From a bacterium (GTDB lineage: Bacteria > UBP18 > UBA7526): a DNA stretch of 6,206 bases. Under the pieces are notes generated by a model, which was given only the letters and a program-made list of their open reading frames with translations, had not been told where the DNA came from and ran no database searches. The DNA lies in contig JAHIPW010000020.1 of assembly GCA_018903055.1 (NCBI GenBank), positions 1-6,206 of the forward strand, read 5' to 3'. Every line of letters begins with the position of its first letter. The stretch's first letter is position 1. The translations under genes were made by a program, and so were the position numbers. This document shows, piece after piece, positions 1-5,706 of this stretch.

Positions 1-1
1 A

Positions 2-103
2 CTTAAAGGTTGCGTTGAAAAATCAAATATTACCCCGAGAAATTTGGAGAATTTCCGGGACTACGTCCTCGGAATCTTTTCAAGATTCCAGAGGGAAAAT
101 TAA
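2..103 (+). CDS. Possible 3' end of an upstream gene, function unknown
   Basis: Reading from base 2 gives 33 codons without a stop, ending in TAA at 101-103. The product ends in an amphipathic-looking stretch (NLENFRDYVLGIFSRFQREN) that would suit a protein C-terminus, but I do not recognise a family. Another frame (from base 3) is also open, to about 149, and reads less like protein, so openness alone is weak evidence. The stretch also contains a perfect 8-bp inverted repeat (71-78 with 82-89). The start lies outside the window. The alternative is that this is non-coding spacer. Confidence 0.3.
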   Translation, partial: LKGCVEKSNITPRNLENFRDYVLGIFSRFQREN

Positions 104-163
104 ATATCAAAATGATTTAGCACAGCACAGATACACATTAATAGAGTAAGCATAAGTTAAATT

Positions 164-215
164 TTACATTTTGTCCGTCTTAGACGGATCATTTTACATT
201 TTCATTTTTGATTTT
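164..215. repeat. ATG/CAT-rich heptad-like repeat around a palindrome
   Basis: On the + strand ATTTTACATTTT-type units occur on both sides of a perfect palindrome with 7-nt arms (TCCGTCT 174-180, AGACGGA 182-188) around one central T. Read on the minus strand the flanks are variants of AAAATGT, AAAATGA and AAAATCA at roughly 7-nt spacing. The arrangement resembles, in opposite orientation, the spacer at 4285-4346. No protein-coding content is evident. Confidence 0.5.
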
Positions 216-220
216 TGACA

Positions 221-252
221 TTGCGCTGTATCATCTGATACGAGTAGCGCAA
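221..252 (+). other. Bulged stem-loop upstream of mtnA
   Basis: TTGCGCT (221-227) pairs perfectly with AGCGCAA (246-252), and GTATC (228-232) pairs with GATAC (237-241) closing a 4-nt loop; GAGT (242-245) is a one-sided bulge. No T-tract follows on either strand, so it does not look like an intrinsic terminator. It could be a leader RNA structure or a palindromic repeat. Confidence 0.5.
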
Positions 253-253
253 C

Positions 254-273
254 TCCGCCAAACTTACGGCGGA
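254..273 (+). other. Short GC-rich hairpin upstream of mtnA
   Basis: TCCGCC (254-259) and GGCGGA (268-273) form a perfect 6-bp stem with an 8-nt loop, one base after the preceding stem-loop. It lies about 30 nt before the mtnA ribosome binding site and leaves that site unpaired. There is no T-run, hence no terminator call. Confidence 0.4.
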
Positions 274-304
274 CAGGCGCAACCGATAGACGTTTCATAT
301 TTAT

Positions 305-309
305 AGGAG
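305..309 (+). promoter_or_regulatory. Ribosome binding site deciding the mtnA start
   Basis: AGGAG lies 9 nt before the ATG at 319. An in-frame TTG at 310 directly abuts this AGGAG with no spacing, so it could not use the site. This favours ATG 319. Confidence 0.7.
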
Positions 310-318
310 TTGGAGCAA

Positions 319-1353
319 ATGAGAACCGTTTGGTGGTCTAAGAATAGAGTTAAACTCATTGATCAGACGAAACTTCCCTTCAAGACAGAAGTCCTGGAAT
401 TTCGCGATTATAGAAAGTTGGCCAGAGCAATAAAAGAGATGAGGCTGAGGGGGGCGCCCGCCATTGGGGTGGCCACTGCCTTAGGGATTGCCCTGGGGAT
501 AAATCATTCAAAGGCATCCTCCTTTAGGGAATTATCTAAAGAATTGGATAGAACAATAAAGACCTTTCAAGGGACAAGACCAACTGCGGTCAACCTCTTC
601 TGGGCCTGTCGGAGGATGAAAAAGAAATTTCGAGAGAATAGAGGTAAAAGTCCCAAAGAGATTAAGAGAATATTGGTTCAGGAGGCAAAGAGAATTACTC
701 AGGAGGATATAGATTGTTGTAAAAGAATAGGAGAATTGGGGGCTTCTTTAATTAAAAAAGGGGATTCTATTCTTACCCATTGTAATGCCGGCGCCTTAGC
801 AACTGCAGGTTATGGAACTGCTTTGGGAGTAATTAAGAAGGCCCATGAAGAGGGTAAGAGGATTAAGGTCTTTATAGATGAGACTCGTCCCAGGCTTCAG
901 GGAGCAAGACTCACTACCTGGGAGTTAAAGAGAGAAGGGATTCCTTTTACTCTCATTACTGATAATATGGCCGGCTACTTCATGAAGAAGAAAGAGATTG
1001 ACTTGGTCATTGTAGGAGCAGATAGAATCGCCGGAAATGGCGATGTAGCAAATAAGATCGGAACCTATCCCTTGGCGGTCTTAGCCAAGGAGCATAAGAT
1101 TCCTTTCTATGTTGCGGCTCCTACCTCAACCATTGATTTGAGACTTCCCTCTGGCAATAGGATACCCATTGAAGAGAGGAATACCAGGGAAGTGACCCAT
1201 ATGGGAGGCAGAGCCTTGGTTCCTAAAGGGACAAAGGCTGCTAATCCTGCCTTCGATCTCACTCCCAATAGGTATATCAAGGCCATCATCACAGAGAAGG
1301 GGATTGCCCGAAGACCTTACAGGCAGAGCTTGAGGAAAATCTGTGGTTGGTGA
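319..1353 (+). CDS. mtnA: S-methyl-5-thioribose-1-phosphate isomerase
   Basis: The 344-residue product isomerises 5-methylthioribose-1-phosphate to 5-methylthioribulose-1-phosphate in the cytosolic methionine salvage pathway. It has the full length and signatures of the bacterial MtnA branch of the eIF2B-related isomerases. RGAPAIG is at about 44-50 and TRPTAVNL at 86-93. THCNAGALAT carries Cys155, and GADRIAGNGDVANKIGTY carries Asp235; these match the catalytic Cys/Asp pair known from the Bacillus enzyme. DETRPRLQGARLT (about 187-199), APTSTID and IPIEERNTREVTH are also intact. The start is ATG 319, 9 nt after AGGAG; an in-frame TTG at 310 is less likely. No other salvage gene is visible, so the pathway version (complete salvage or a shunt) cannot be told. 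The stop codon is the first base triplet of an 8-nt tandem repeat. Related ribose-1,5-bisphosphate isomerases share the fold but fit these motifs less well. Confidence 0.95.
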   Translation: MRTVWWSKNRVKLIDQTKLPFKTEVLEFRDYRKLARAIKEMRLRGAPAIGVATALGIALGINHSKASSFRELSKELDRTIKTFQGTRPTAVNLFWACRRMKKKFRENRGKSPKEIKRILVQEAKRITQEDIDCCKRIGELGASLIKKGDSILTHCNAGALATAGYGTALGVIKKAHEEGKRIKVFIDETRPRLQGARLTTWELKREGIPFTLITDNMAGYFMKKKEIDLVIVGADRIAGNGDVANKIGTYPLAVLAKEHKIPFYVAAPTSTIDLRLPSGNRIPIEERNTREVTHMGGRALVPKGTKAANPAFDLTPNRYIKAIITEKGIARRPYRQSLRKICGW

Positions 1354-1382
1354 TCAGGTTATCAGGTGATCAGGTGATCAGA
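1351..1382 (+). repeat. 8-nt tandem repeat (TGATCAGG, 4 units) over the mtnA stop
   Basis: Four consecutive units are TGATCAGG, TTATCAGG, TGATCAGG and TGATCAGA. The first three bases of unit one are the mtnA stop codon. TGATCA is itself palindromic. No terminator-like stem with T-run is seen here. Confidence 0.85.
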
Positions 1383-1424
1383 AACCAAACTACTCAGTAA
1401 TATCTAAAGTAAATCATCAATAAT

Positions 1425-1453
1425 TTGACTTTTTCTACTATAGATGCTATACT
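1425..1453 (+). promoter_or_regulatory. Sigma70-type promoter for ileS
   Basis: A -35 box TTGACT (1425-1430, 5 of 6 to consensus) and a -10 box TATACT (1448-1453, 5 of 6) are separated by exactly 17 nt. Transcription should begin near 1460, giving a leader of about 27 nt to ATG 1487 (or about 9 nt to ATG 1469). This separates ileS from mtnA and leaves no space for a T-box leader. Confidence 0.75.
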
Positions 1454-1486
1454 AAATAAATTACCCCTATGGAAAAGAAAAAGAAG

Positions 1487-4264
1487 ATGAATTACAATAA
1501 AACCCTCTGTTTACCCAAAACGAAATTTCCCATGAAGGCCGAGCTTTCCAAGAGAGAGCCGGAGATACTCTCTCTCTGGGATAAAGTAGACATCTATGAG
1601 AAGATAAGGGAGAAGAGGAAAGGGGCCAAGAAGTATATCTTGCACGATGGCCCCCCCTATGCCAATGGGGATGTCCACATCGGGACCGCCCTCAATAAAA
1701 TTTTGAAGGATATCATCATTAAGTTCAAGACCATGTCTGGTCTCGATGCCCCCTTTGTTCCTGGCTGGGACTGCCATGGTCTTCCTATAGAGCACCAGGT
1801 GATGAAGCTTATGGGTGTAGAGGGCTTGAAAATTTCCCAGATAGAGATTAGAGAGAGATGTCAGGAGTATGCTAAGAGATATATCGATATTCAGAGAAAG
1901 CAGTTCAAGAGATTAGGAGTCTTCGGTGACTGGGAAAAGCCATATCTTACGTTAGATTTTGAATACGAAGCAAAGATTATAGAGGTCTTTGGTCGACTCG
2001 TCGAGGATGGCTATATCTATAAAAGGAAGAAACCCATCCACTGGTGTCCTACCTGCAAGACTGCCTTAGCAGAAGCAGAATTGGAATATAAAGACCATAC
2101 CTCTCCTTCCATCAACGTCAAATTCAAACTCCTCCACCCTGACCGATCACCGATCACCGATTACCGATTACCGATTTATATTATCATCTGGACCACCACT
2201 CCCTGGACACTCCTGGGCAATGTGGCCATTGCCTTCCACCCCAATCTTGATTACCAACTCCTTAAAATAAAAGATGAGATATTTATTATGCTTAAGGAGC
2301 TTGTTCCTTCCACTATGGAAAGAATGGGAATAAAGGACTTTGAAATGTTGGATACCATTAAAGGGAGTAAATTTGAGGGATTGGAATGCCAGCATCCTTT
2401 TTTGGATAGGAGATCAAGGCTTATCTTAGCAGACTATATTACCAAGGAGGAGGGGACGGGCTGTGTTCATACTGCACCGGGGCATGGAGAAGAGGATTAC
2501 CGGAGTGGAGTGAAGTATGGTCTACCCATCCTTTCGCCCGTGAATGAGAGAGGGGAGTTTACTGAAGAGGCCGGAGAGCTTAAAGGTCAGAATGTCTTTA
2601 AAGCGAATGAAAGAATCATTAAGAAACTAAAAGAGACCGGGAATCTAATCTATGAGGGAACTCTTATCCATTCCTATCCCCATTGTTGGAGGTGCAAGAA
2701 GCCGGTTATCTTTCGGGCAACAGAGCAATGGTTCATTTCCCTGGACCATAAGAATTTAAGGGCCAGAGCTCTTTCTTCCATAGATGAGGTAGAATGGATC
2801 CCGGATTGGGGCAGATCACGCATCAGGGGAATGGTGGGGGTGAGGCCTGACTGGTGCATCTCAAGGCAGAGGGCCTGGGGGGTTCCCCTTCCCGTATTCT
2901 ACTGTAAAAAGTGCCATCACTACCTGGCAAGTAAGGGGAGCCTGAAAGCGGTTAAGGAATTGATGAAAAGGGAGGGCTCTGATGGCTGGTTTAAAAAAGA
3001 GGTAGACGAGATTCTTCCTCAAGGAACCAGGTGTTCCGAATGTGGAGGAGGAAATTTTGAAAAGGAGACCGATATCTTAGATGTCTGGTTTGAGTCCGGG
3101 GTGAGCCACCAGGCGGTATTGACTACCAGAGAAGAACTATCCTATCCTTCTGACCTCTACTTAGAGGGAAGCGACCAGCATAGAGGATGGTTCCAGAGTT
3201 CTCTATTGACCGCCATAGGATGTGAAGAGAGGCCTCCCTATAAATCAGTTCTCACCCATGGCTTTATGGTGGATGGAGAGGGAAAGAAGATGTCCAAGTC
3301 CTTAGGGAATCTCATCTCCTCTGAGGAGATGGTCGAAAGGAGAGGGGCAGATATCACTCGGCTCTGGGTGGCTTCTGAGAATTACCAGGAGGATGTTGCC
3401 TATTCTGACGAGATAATGGAGAGGATGCAAGAGGCCTATCGCAGAATAAGAAATACCTTCCGCTATCTCCTGGGGAACCTCTATGACTTCGATCTCCAGA
3501 AGAACGAAATAAAATATGATGAAATGCTGGAAATAGATAGATGGGTCCTTTCCCAGTTGCAGGGTCTCCTGGATAAAGTGACCAATGCCTACCATAACTT
3601 TTCCTTCTACCAGTTCTATCATCTGGTCCACAACTTCTGCGCCATTCAGCTATCTTCTTTTTACTTCGATATCCTGAAAGATAGGTTATATACCCAGGGG
3701 AAGGATTCTTTGGAAAGACGTTCTGCCCAGACTGCTCTATATGAGATACTCCTGGTTTTAGTAAAGATTATGGCTCCTATCCTTCCCTATACCACAGAGG
3801 AGGTCTGGAATTACCTTTCCAGTAAGGAAGAGGAAAGCGTCCATCTCTCTGACTGGCCAAAGATAAATGAGAGATTCGTAAATAAAAAATTGGAAGAGAG
3901 ATGGGAGAGATTAATCTCCATCAGGGAGATGGTCTTAACCTCTTTAGAGAAGGCCCGGAAGGAGAAGAGGATAGGTAACTCTTTAGAAGCAGAGGTGGAG
4001 ATCCATTCCAAAAAAGAATATGAGTTCTTAAAAGAGTATGAAAAGAATCTTCCTGCCTTATTCATCGTTTCTGGAATAAGGTTGGTATTGGCAGAGGAAG
4101 AGGGTGAGGAGATAGTGGTCAAGGTGGGAAAAGCATCGGGAGAGAAGTGCAGCCGCTGCTGGAACTACTCAACAGAAGTGGGAAAAAGTAAAGAGCATTC
4201 TACCCTCTGCCCGAGGTGTATCAGAGTCATTAAGAAATACTACCAGGAGAAAGTGGGAAAGTGA
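1487..4264 (+). CDS. ileS: Isoleucyl-tRNA synthetase
   Basis: This cytosolic class I synthetase charges tRNA-Ile with isoleucine and edits mischarged valine. The 925-residue product is a normal bacterial length. The N-terminus MNYNKTLCLPKTKFPM fits the family start, so ATG 1487 is preferred over the in-frame ATG 1469, which would add MEKKKK, has no ribosome binding site and would sit about 9 nt from the predicted transcript start. Visible motifs are HIGT (64-67), GWDCHGLPIE (93-102), the editing-domain WTTTPWTL (235-242) and HTAPGHGEEDY (328-338), and KMSKS (601-605). The anticodon-binding region is followed by a C-terminal zinc finger (Cys888, 891, 908, 911). Further CxxC pairs at 187/190 with 400/403, and 473/476 with 516/519, suggest two more zinc sites. 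A 7-nt tandem repeat lies in frame just before WTTTPWTL, and the last codons and stop lie in an 8-nt repeat. A consensus-like promoter precedes it. Confidence 0.97.
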   Translation: MNYNKTLCLPKTKFPMKAELSKREPEILSLWDKVDIYEKIREKRKGAKKYILHDGPPYANGDVHIGTALNKILKDIIIKFKTMSGLDAPFVPGWDCHGLPIEHQVMKLMGVEGLKISQIEIRERCQEYAKRYIDIQRKQFKRLGVFGDWEKPYLTLDFEYEAKIIEVFGRLVEDGYIYKRKKPIHWCPTCKTALAEAELEYKDHTSPSINVKFKLLHPDRSPITDYRLPIYIIIWTTTPWTLLGNVAIAFHPNLDYQLLKIKDEIFIMLKELVPSTMERMGIKDFEMLDTIKGSKFEGLECQHPFLDRRSRLILADYITKEEGTGCVHTAPGHGEEDYRSGVKYGLPILSPVNERGEFTEEAGELKGQNVFKANERIIKKLKETGNLIYEGTLIHSYPHCWRCKKPVIFRATEQWFISLDHKNLRARALSSIDEVEWIPDWGRSRIRGMVGVRPDWCISRQRAWGVPLPVFYCKKCHHYLASKGSLKAVKELMKREGSDGWFKKEVDEILPQGTRCSECGGGNFEKETDILDVWFESGVSHQAVLTTREELSYPSDLYLEGSDQHRGWFQSSLLTAIGCEERPPYKSVLTHGFMVDGEGKKMSKSLGNLISSEEMVERRGADITRLWVASENYQEDVAYSDEIMERMQEAYRRIRNTFRYLLGNLYDFDLQKNEIKYDEMLEIDRWVLSQLQGLLDKVTNAYHNFSFYQFYHLVHNFCAIQLSSFYFDILKDRLYTQGKDSLERRSAQTALYEILLVLVKIMAPILPYTTEEVWNYLSSKEEESVHLSDWPKINERFVNKKLEERWERLISIREMVLTSLEKARKEKRIGNSLEAEVEIHSKKEYEFLKEYEKNLPALFIVSGIRLVLAEEEGEEIVVKVGKASGEKCSRCWNYSTEVGKSKEHSTLCPRCIRVIKKYYQEKVGK
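2142..2176 (+). repeat. 7-nt tandem repeat (ACCGATY, 5 units) inside ileS
   Basis: Two ACCGATC units are followed by three ACCGATT units, with no gap, inside the ileS reading frame. They encode the segment around DRSPITDYRLPI, immediately before the editing-domain WTTTPWTL motif. Because 7 is not a multiple of 3, loss or gain of one unit would shift the frame; three units equal seven residues. The surrounding codons are otherwise normal ileS sequence. Confidence 0.9.
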
Positions 4265-4276
4265 AAAAGTGGGAAA
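4251..4276 (+). repeat. 8-nt tandem repeat (AAGTGGGA type) over the ileS stop
   Basis: Units AAGTGGGA (4251-4258), AAGTGAAA (4259-4266) and AAGTGGGA (4267-4274) are contiguous. The middle one contains the ileS stop codon TGA (4262-4264), so the last residues (KVGK) are repeat-encoded. The relation to the stop is like that of the repeat at the end of mtnA, though the unit sequence is different. Confidence 0.75.
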
Positions 4277-4284
4277 GAAGATCA

Positions 4285-4346
4285 GTGAAAAATGCAAAAT
4301 GCAAAGTGCCTGCCTCGTCGGCAGACAGGCAAAATGCAAAACGGGT
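4285..4346. repeat. ATGCAAA repeat interrupted by a GC-rich hairpin
   Basis: GTGAAAA and two ATGCAAA units (7-nt phase, 4285-4305) are followed by a GC-rich imperfect palindrome at 4307-4331 (outer arms TGCCTG 4307-4312 and CAGGCA 4326-4331, with a mismatched interior). AAAATGCAAAA then resumes on the far side. The layout resembles a short palindromic element lodged in an AT-rich repeat. It is mirrored, with different palindrome sequence and opposite orientation, at 164-215. Confidence 0.6.
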
Positions 4347-4381
4347 TTCAATGTTCAATGCTAAATGCTCAATGTAAAATG
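4347..4381 (+). repeat. 7-nt tandem repeat (TTCAATG-like, 5 units)
   Basis: The contiguous heptads are TTCAATG, TTCAATG, CTAAATG, CTCAATG and TAAAATG. Each ends in ATG, and the tract stops just before the ribosome-binding region of the next gene. The repeated ATGs do not open a usable reading frame. Confidence 0.8.
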
Positions 4382-4406
4382 AAGGAGAATAGGAGAGTAA
4401 AAGAAA

Positions 4407-4736
4407 ATGGAAGAGAAAGAAATTAAAAAAGAGGAAGAGGTTAAAACGTTAGAGAAATTAAAGACTACGGTGCAGGGACTATCCGAGCACTTAGAGAAAT
4501 TGAGAAGCGAGTATGTGGAACTCTTCAAGAAACCTCGAAAGTTCATCTGGATGAACCTTTTTTTAGGGATCGTACGTGGGGTAGGGATGTTTATTGGAAT
4601 GGCGGTCTTGGGTGCTATCTTGGTTGCTATTGGTACGATGATTATGAAAAAAGGAGAAGCTCTTCCAGTAATTGGAGAATTTTTTGCCAAGATCAATCAG
4701 GTACTGGATCAGGTACTGAAGACGAGTGGTAAGTAA
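4407..4736 (+). CDS. DUF5665-like small membrane protein
   Basis: The 109-residue product has a highly charged Lys/Glu-rich N-terminal region with coiled-coil character (about 1-40). This is followed by KKPRKFIWMN and one glycine-rich hydrophobic segment (about 48-79, with closely spaced glycines in GIVRGVGMFIG). A short tail contains LPVIGEFFAKI, then an amphipathic helix. From memory this order (charged helix, basic-aromatic-Asn junction, glycine-rich membrane span, LPxIGxF tail) matches the DUF5665 family, whose function is not known to me. It is probably an inner-membrane protein with its N-terminus cytosolic. ATG 4407 follows AGGAG (4391-4395) by 11 nt. It lies 142 nt after ileS and 80 nt before the zinc-finger gene and may be cotranscribed with both. 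The membrane call is firmer than the family name. Confidence 0.8.
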   Translation: MEEKEIKKEEEVKTLEKLKTTVQGLSEHLEKLRSEYVELFKKPRKFIWMNLFLGIVRGVGMFIGMAVLGAILVAIGTMIMKKGEALPVIGEFFAKINQVLDQVLKTSGK

Positions 4737-4740
4737 AGGT

Positions 4741-4798
4741 CTCTGAAAAAAGTTTCAGAGCCCTCTAATCAGAGATTTCGGACTTTTTCAGAAATCTC
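4741..4798 (+). promoter_or_regulatory. Structured leader with two competing folds before the traR-like gene
   Basis: Two perfect 8-bp hairpins are present. CTCTGAAA (4741-4748) pairs with TTTCAGAG (4753-4760), and GAGATTTC (4772-4779) pairs with GAAATCTC (4791-4798). Alternatively TCTGAAAAAAGT (4742-4753) can pair with ACTTTTTCAGA (4782-4792), one A bulged, enclosing CTCT/AGAG (4763-4766 with 4771-4774); this breaks both hairpins. No T-tract follows either hairpin, so a simple intrinsic terminator is unlikely. The strong AAGGAGG of the next gene starts 5 nt downstream. Confidence 0.5.
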
Positions 4799-4816
4799 AA
4801 GTAAGGAGGAAACAAA

Positions 4817-5191
4817 ATGAGAAAGAAGAGTTTAGAATATTATAAGAAGAAGCTTTTAAAATTGAGGGATAGTTTGGTGGAGGAGATCAAGCAGCTAGAA
4901 GAAAGGTCTCTTTCTAAAACCCAGAGGGATGCTTCGGGAGACCTCTCTGGTTATTCCTTCCATATGGCCGATGTTGCTACTGCAAGTCATGAGAGGGAGA
5001 AAGCCTTGAACTTGAGGGGAAGCGAAGAGAACCTACTCTACAAGGTGGATCAGGCCCTATATCGCATTGAGAAGAAAACCTATGGCCTCTGTATTCAGTG
5101 TCAGCGAAAGATTGACAAGAAGAGACTGAATGCCATTCCCTATGCTGATCTATGTATCAAATGTCAGGCGAAGCAGGAGAAGAAAACCTGA
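4817..5191 (+). CDS. TraR/DksA-type C4 zinc-finger protein
   Basis: The 124-residue product belongs to the DksA/TraR family, whose members act in the cytosol by entering the RNA polymerase secondary channel with a coiled coil; whether this one does is inferred. Two helical, charged segments (about 4-32 and 56-86) flank a turn containing MADVATASHEREKALNL, resembling the acidic tip region of DksA-like proteins. The C-terminus holds the C4 finger YGLCIQCQRKI and PYADLCIKCQ, with Cys92, 95, 113 and 116 all present. It is shorter than E. coli DksA and closer in size to the DksA-like proteins common in other phyla. AAGGAGG (4803-4809) lies 7 nt before ATG, the strongest ribosome site in the window. 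The stop overlaps the lspA start (TGATG), indicating translational coupling. A two-state leader precedes it. Confidence 0.9.
   Translation: MRKKSLEYYKKKLLKLRDSLVEEIKQLEERSLSKTQRDASGDLSGYSFHMADVATASHEREKALNLRGSEENLLYKVDQALYRIEKKTYGLCIQCQRKIDKKRLNAIPYADLCIKCQAKQEKKT
5175..5180 (+). promoter_or_regulatory. Ribosome binding site deciding the lspA start
   Basis: AGGAGA inside the end of the zinc-finger gene lies 10 nt before ATG 5191. The upstream in-frame ATG 5152 lacks such a site and would add a 13-residue polar stretch before the first membrane helix. Confidence 0.6.
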
Positions 5192-5634
5192 TGTCCCTCT
5201 TGCTCCTGGCAGCTATCGTCCTCATTTTAGATCAGATATCAAAGTTCATCATCTGTCGAATCATACTACCTGGGGGATCGTTCCCGGTTATTGAAAATGT
5301 CTTCTATCTTACCCATGTTCAGAATAAAGGGGCAGCCTTCGGCCTCTTCCCTAATCAGACACTATTCTTCATTATTGTTACCTTGTTTACCATCCTCCTC
5401 ATTCTCTTCTTTCACCAGAGGATTTCCAAAGAAGGAAGTTCCCCTTCCTGGGCGTTGGGCCTCATTCTGGGAGGTGCGTTGGGGAATTTAATAGATAGGA
5501 TAAGATTAAAAGCAGTCATCGATTTCTTAGATTTTAGCCTGAAGGGTTACCATTGGCCATCCTTTAATATTGCAGACTCCGCTATCACTATTGGAGCAGT
5601 AATCCTCTTCATTTCCTTATTCCGCAAGAAATAA
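5191..5634 (+). CDS. lspA: Lipoprotein signal peptidase (signal peptidase II)
   Basis: This 147-residue inner-membrane aspartyl protease cleaves the signal peptide of diacylglyceryl-modified prolipoproteins. The family motifs are intact: LDQISKF with Asp14, NKGAAFGLF (45-53), GGALGNLIDRI (94-104) and VIDFLDF with Asp111. FNIADSAITIGA carries Asp129. Asp111 and Asp129 correspond to the known catalytic pair. Four hydrophobic segments are visible (about 2-20, 55-75, 86-101 and 128-143), as expected. The start at ATG 5191 gives a normal N-terminus and overlaps the previous stop by one base; an upstream in-frame ATG 5152 would add a polar extension. It acts directly after Lgt, encoded next. No gene-specific promoter is seen, so it probably shares a transcript with the zinc-finger gene. 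Confidence 0.96.
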   Translation: MSLLLLAAIVLILDQISKFIICRIILPGGSFPVIENVFYLTHVQNKGAAFGLFPNQTLFFIIVTLFTILLILFFHQRISKEGSSPSWALGLILGGALGNLIDRIRLKAVIDFLDFSLKGYHWPSFNIADSAITIGAVILFISLFRKK

Positions 5635-5706
5635 TACGAGAATAAGAATCTGCACTACGCGCAGAACCTTGTTTCTTCGCTAACACTTAGAAATAAGAGA
5701 ATAATT
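5635..5706. other. Spacer after lspA
   Basis: No gene or clear promoter is seen. A small 5-bp hairpin (TCTGC 5649-5653 with GCAGA 5661-5665) is followed by a T-containing but interrupted stretch (CCTTGTTTCTT), so it is at best a very weak terminator candidate. Confidence 0.3.

Larger units (their letters stand above)
104..318. other. Structured AT-rich spacer upstream of mtnA
   Basis: No convincing gene is seen on either strand. The spacer holds an AT-rich repeat with a central palindrome (about 164-215), a 12-bp hairpin (221-252) and a 6-bp GC hairpin (254-273), listed separately. A perfect TTGACA lies at 215-220, but the best -10 candidates have wrong spacing (TATCAT at 229-234 is 8 nt away; GATACG at 237-242 matches poorly), so no promoter is called. 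No SAM riboswitch (S-box) core, known upstream of methionine-salvage genes in Bacillus, can be recognised. If the partial gene at 2-103 is not real, this gene-free stretch covers 1-318. Confidence 0.5.

Noticed and set aside
111-122. Exact 12-nt match AATGATTTAGCA also at 5826-5837
   Set aside because: About one such pair is expected by chance in a window of this size, and the flanks differ.
310-318. TTG start for mtnA three codons upstream
   Set aside because: It abuts the AGGAG ribosome site with no spacing, whereas ATG 319 has 9 nt.
1107-1292. Minus-strand open frame inside mtnA, and similar ones inside ileS, the DUF5665-like gene and their flanks
   Set aside because: They lie opposite clearly functional genes, show no recognisable motifs and have no good ribosome sites.
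1354-1486. T-box or S-box riboswitch before ileS or mtnA
   Set aside because: The ileS promoter leaves only about 27 nt of leader, and no S-box core is seen before mtnA.
4285-4381. CRISPR array
   Set aside because: The units are 7 nt and contiguous, without spacers of uniform length, and no cas gene is present.
4698-4718. CAGGTACTG direct repeat, 12-nt period, at the end of the DUF5665-like gene
   Set aside because: It encodes a QVLxQVL helix in frame and is easily explained by protein sequence.
4741-4798. Rho-independent terminator
   Set aside because: Both hairpins are perfect, but neither is followed by a run of T on the + strand.
5291-5491. Second + strand open frame inside lspA
   Set aside because: It is an out-of-frame reading of lspA codons with composition unlike a protein and no family resemblance.
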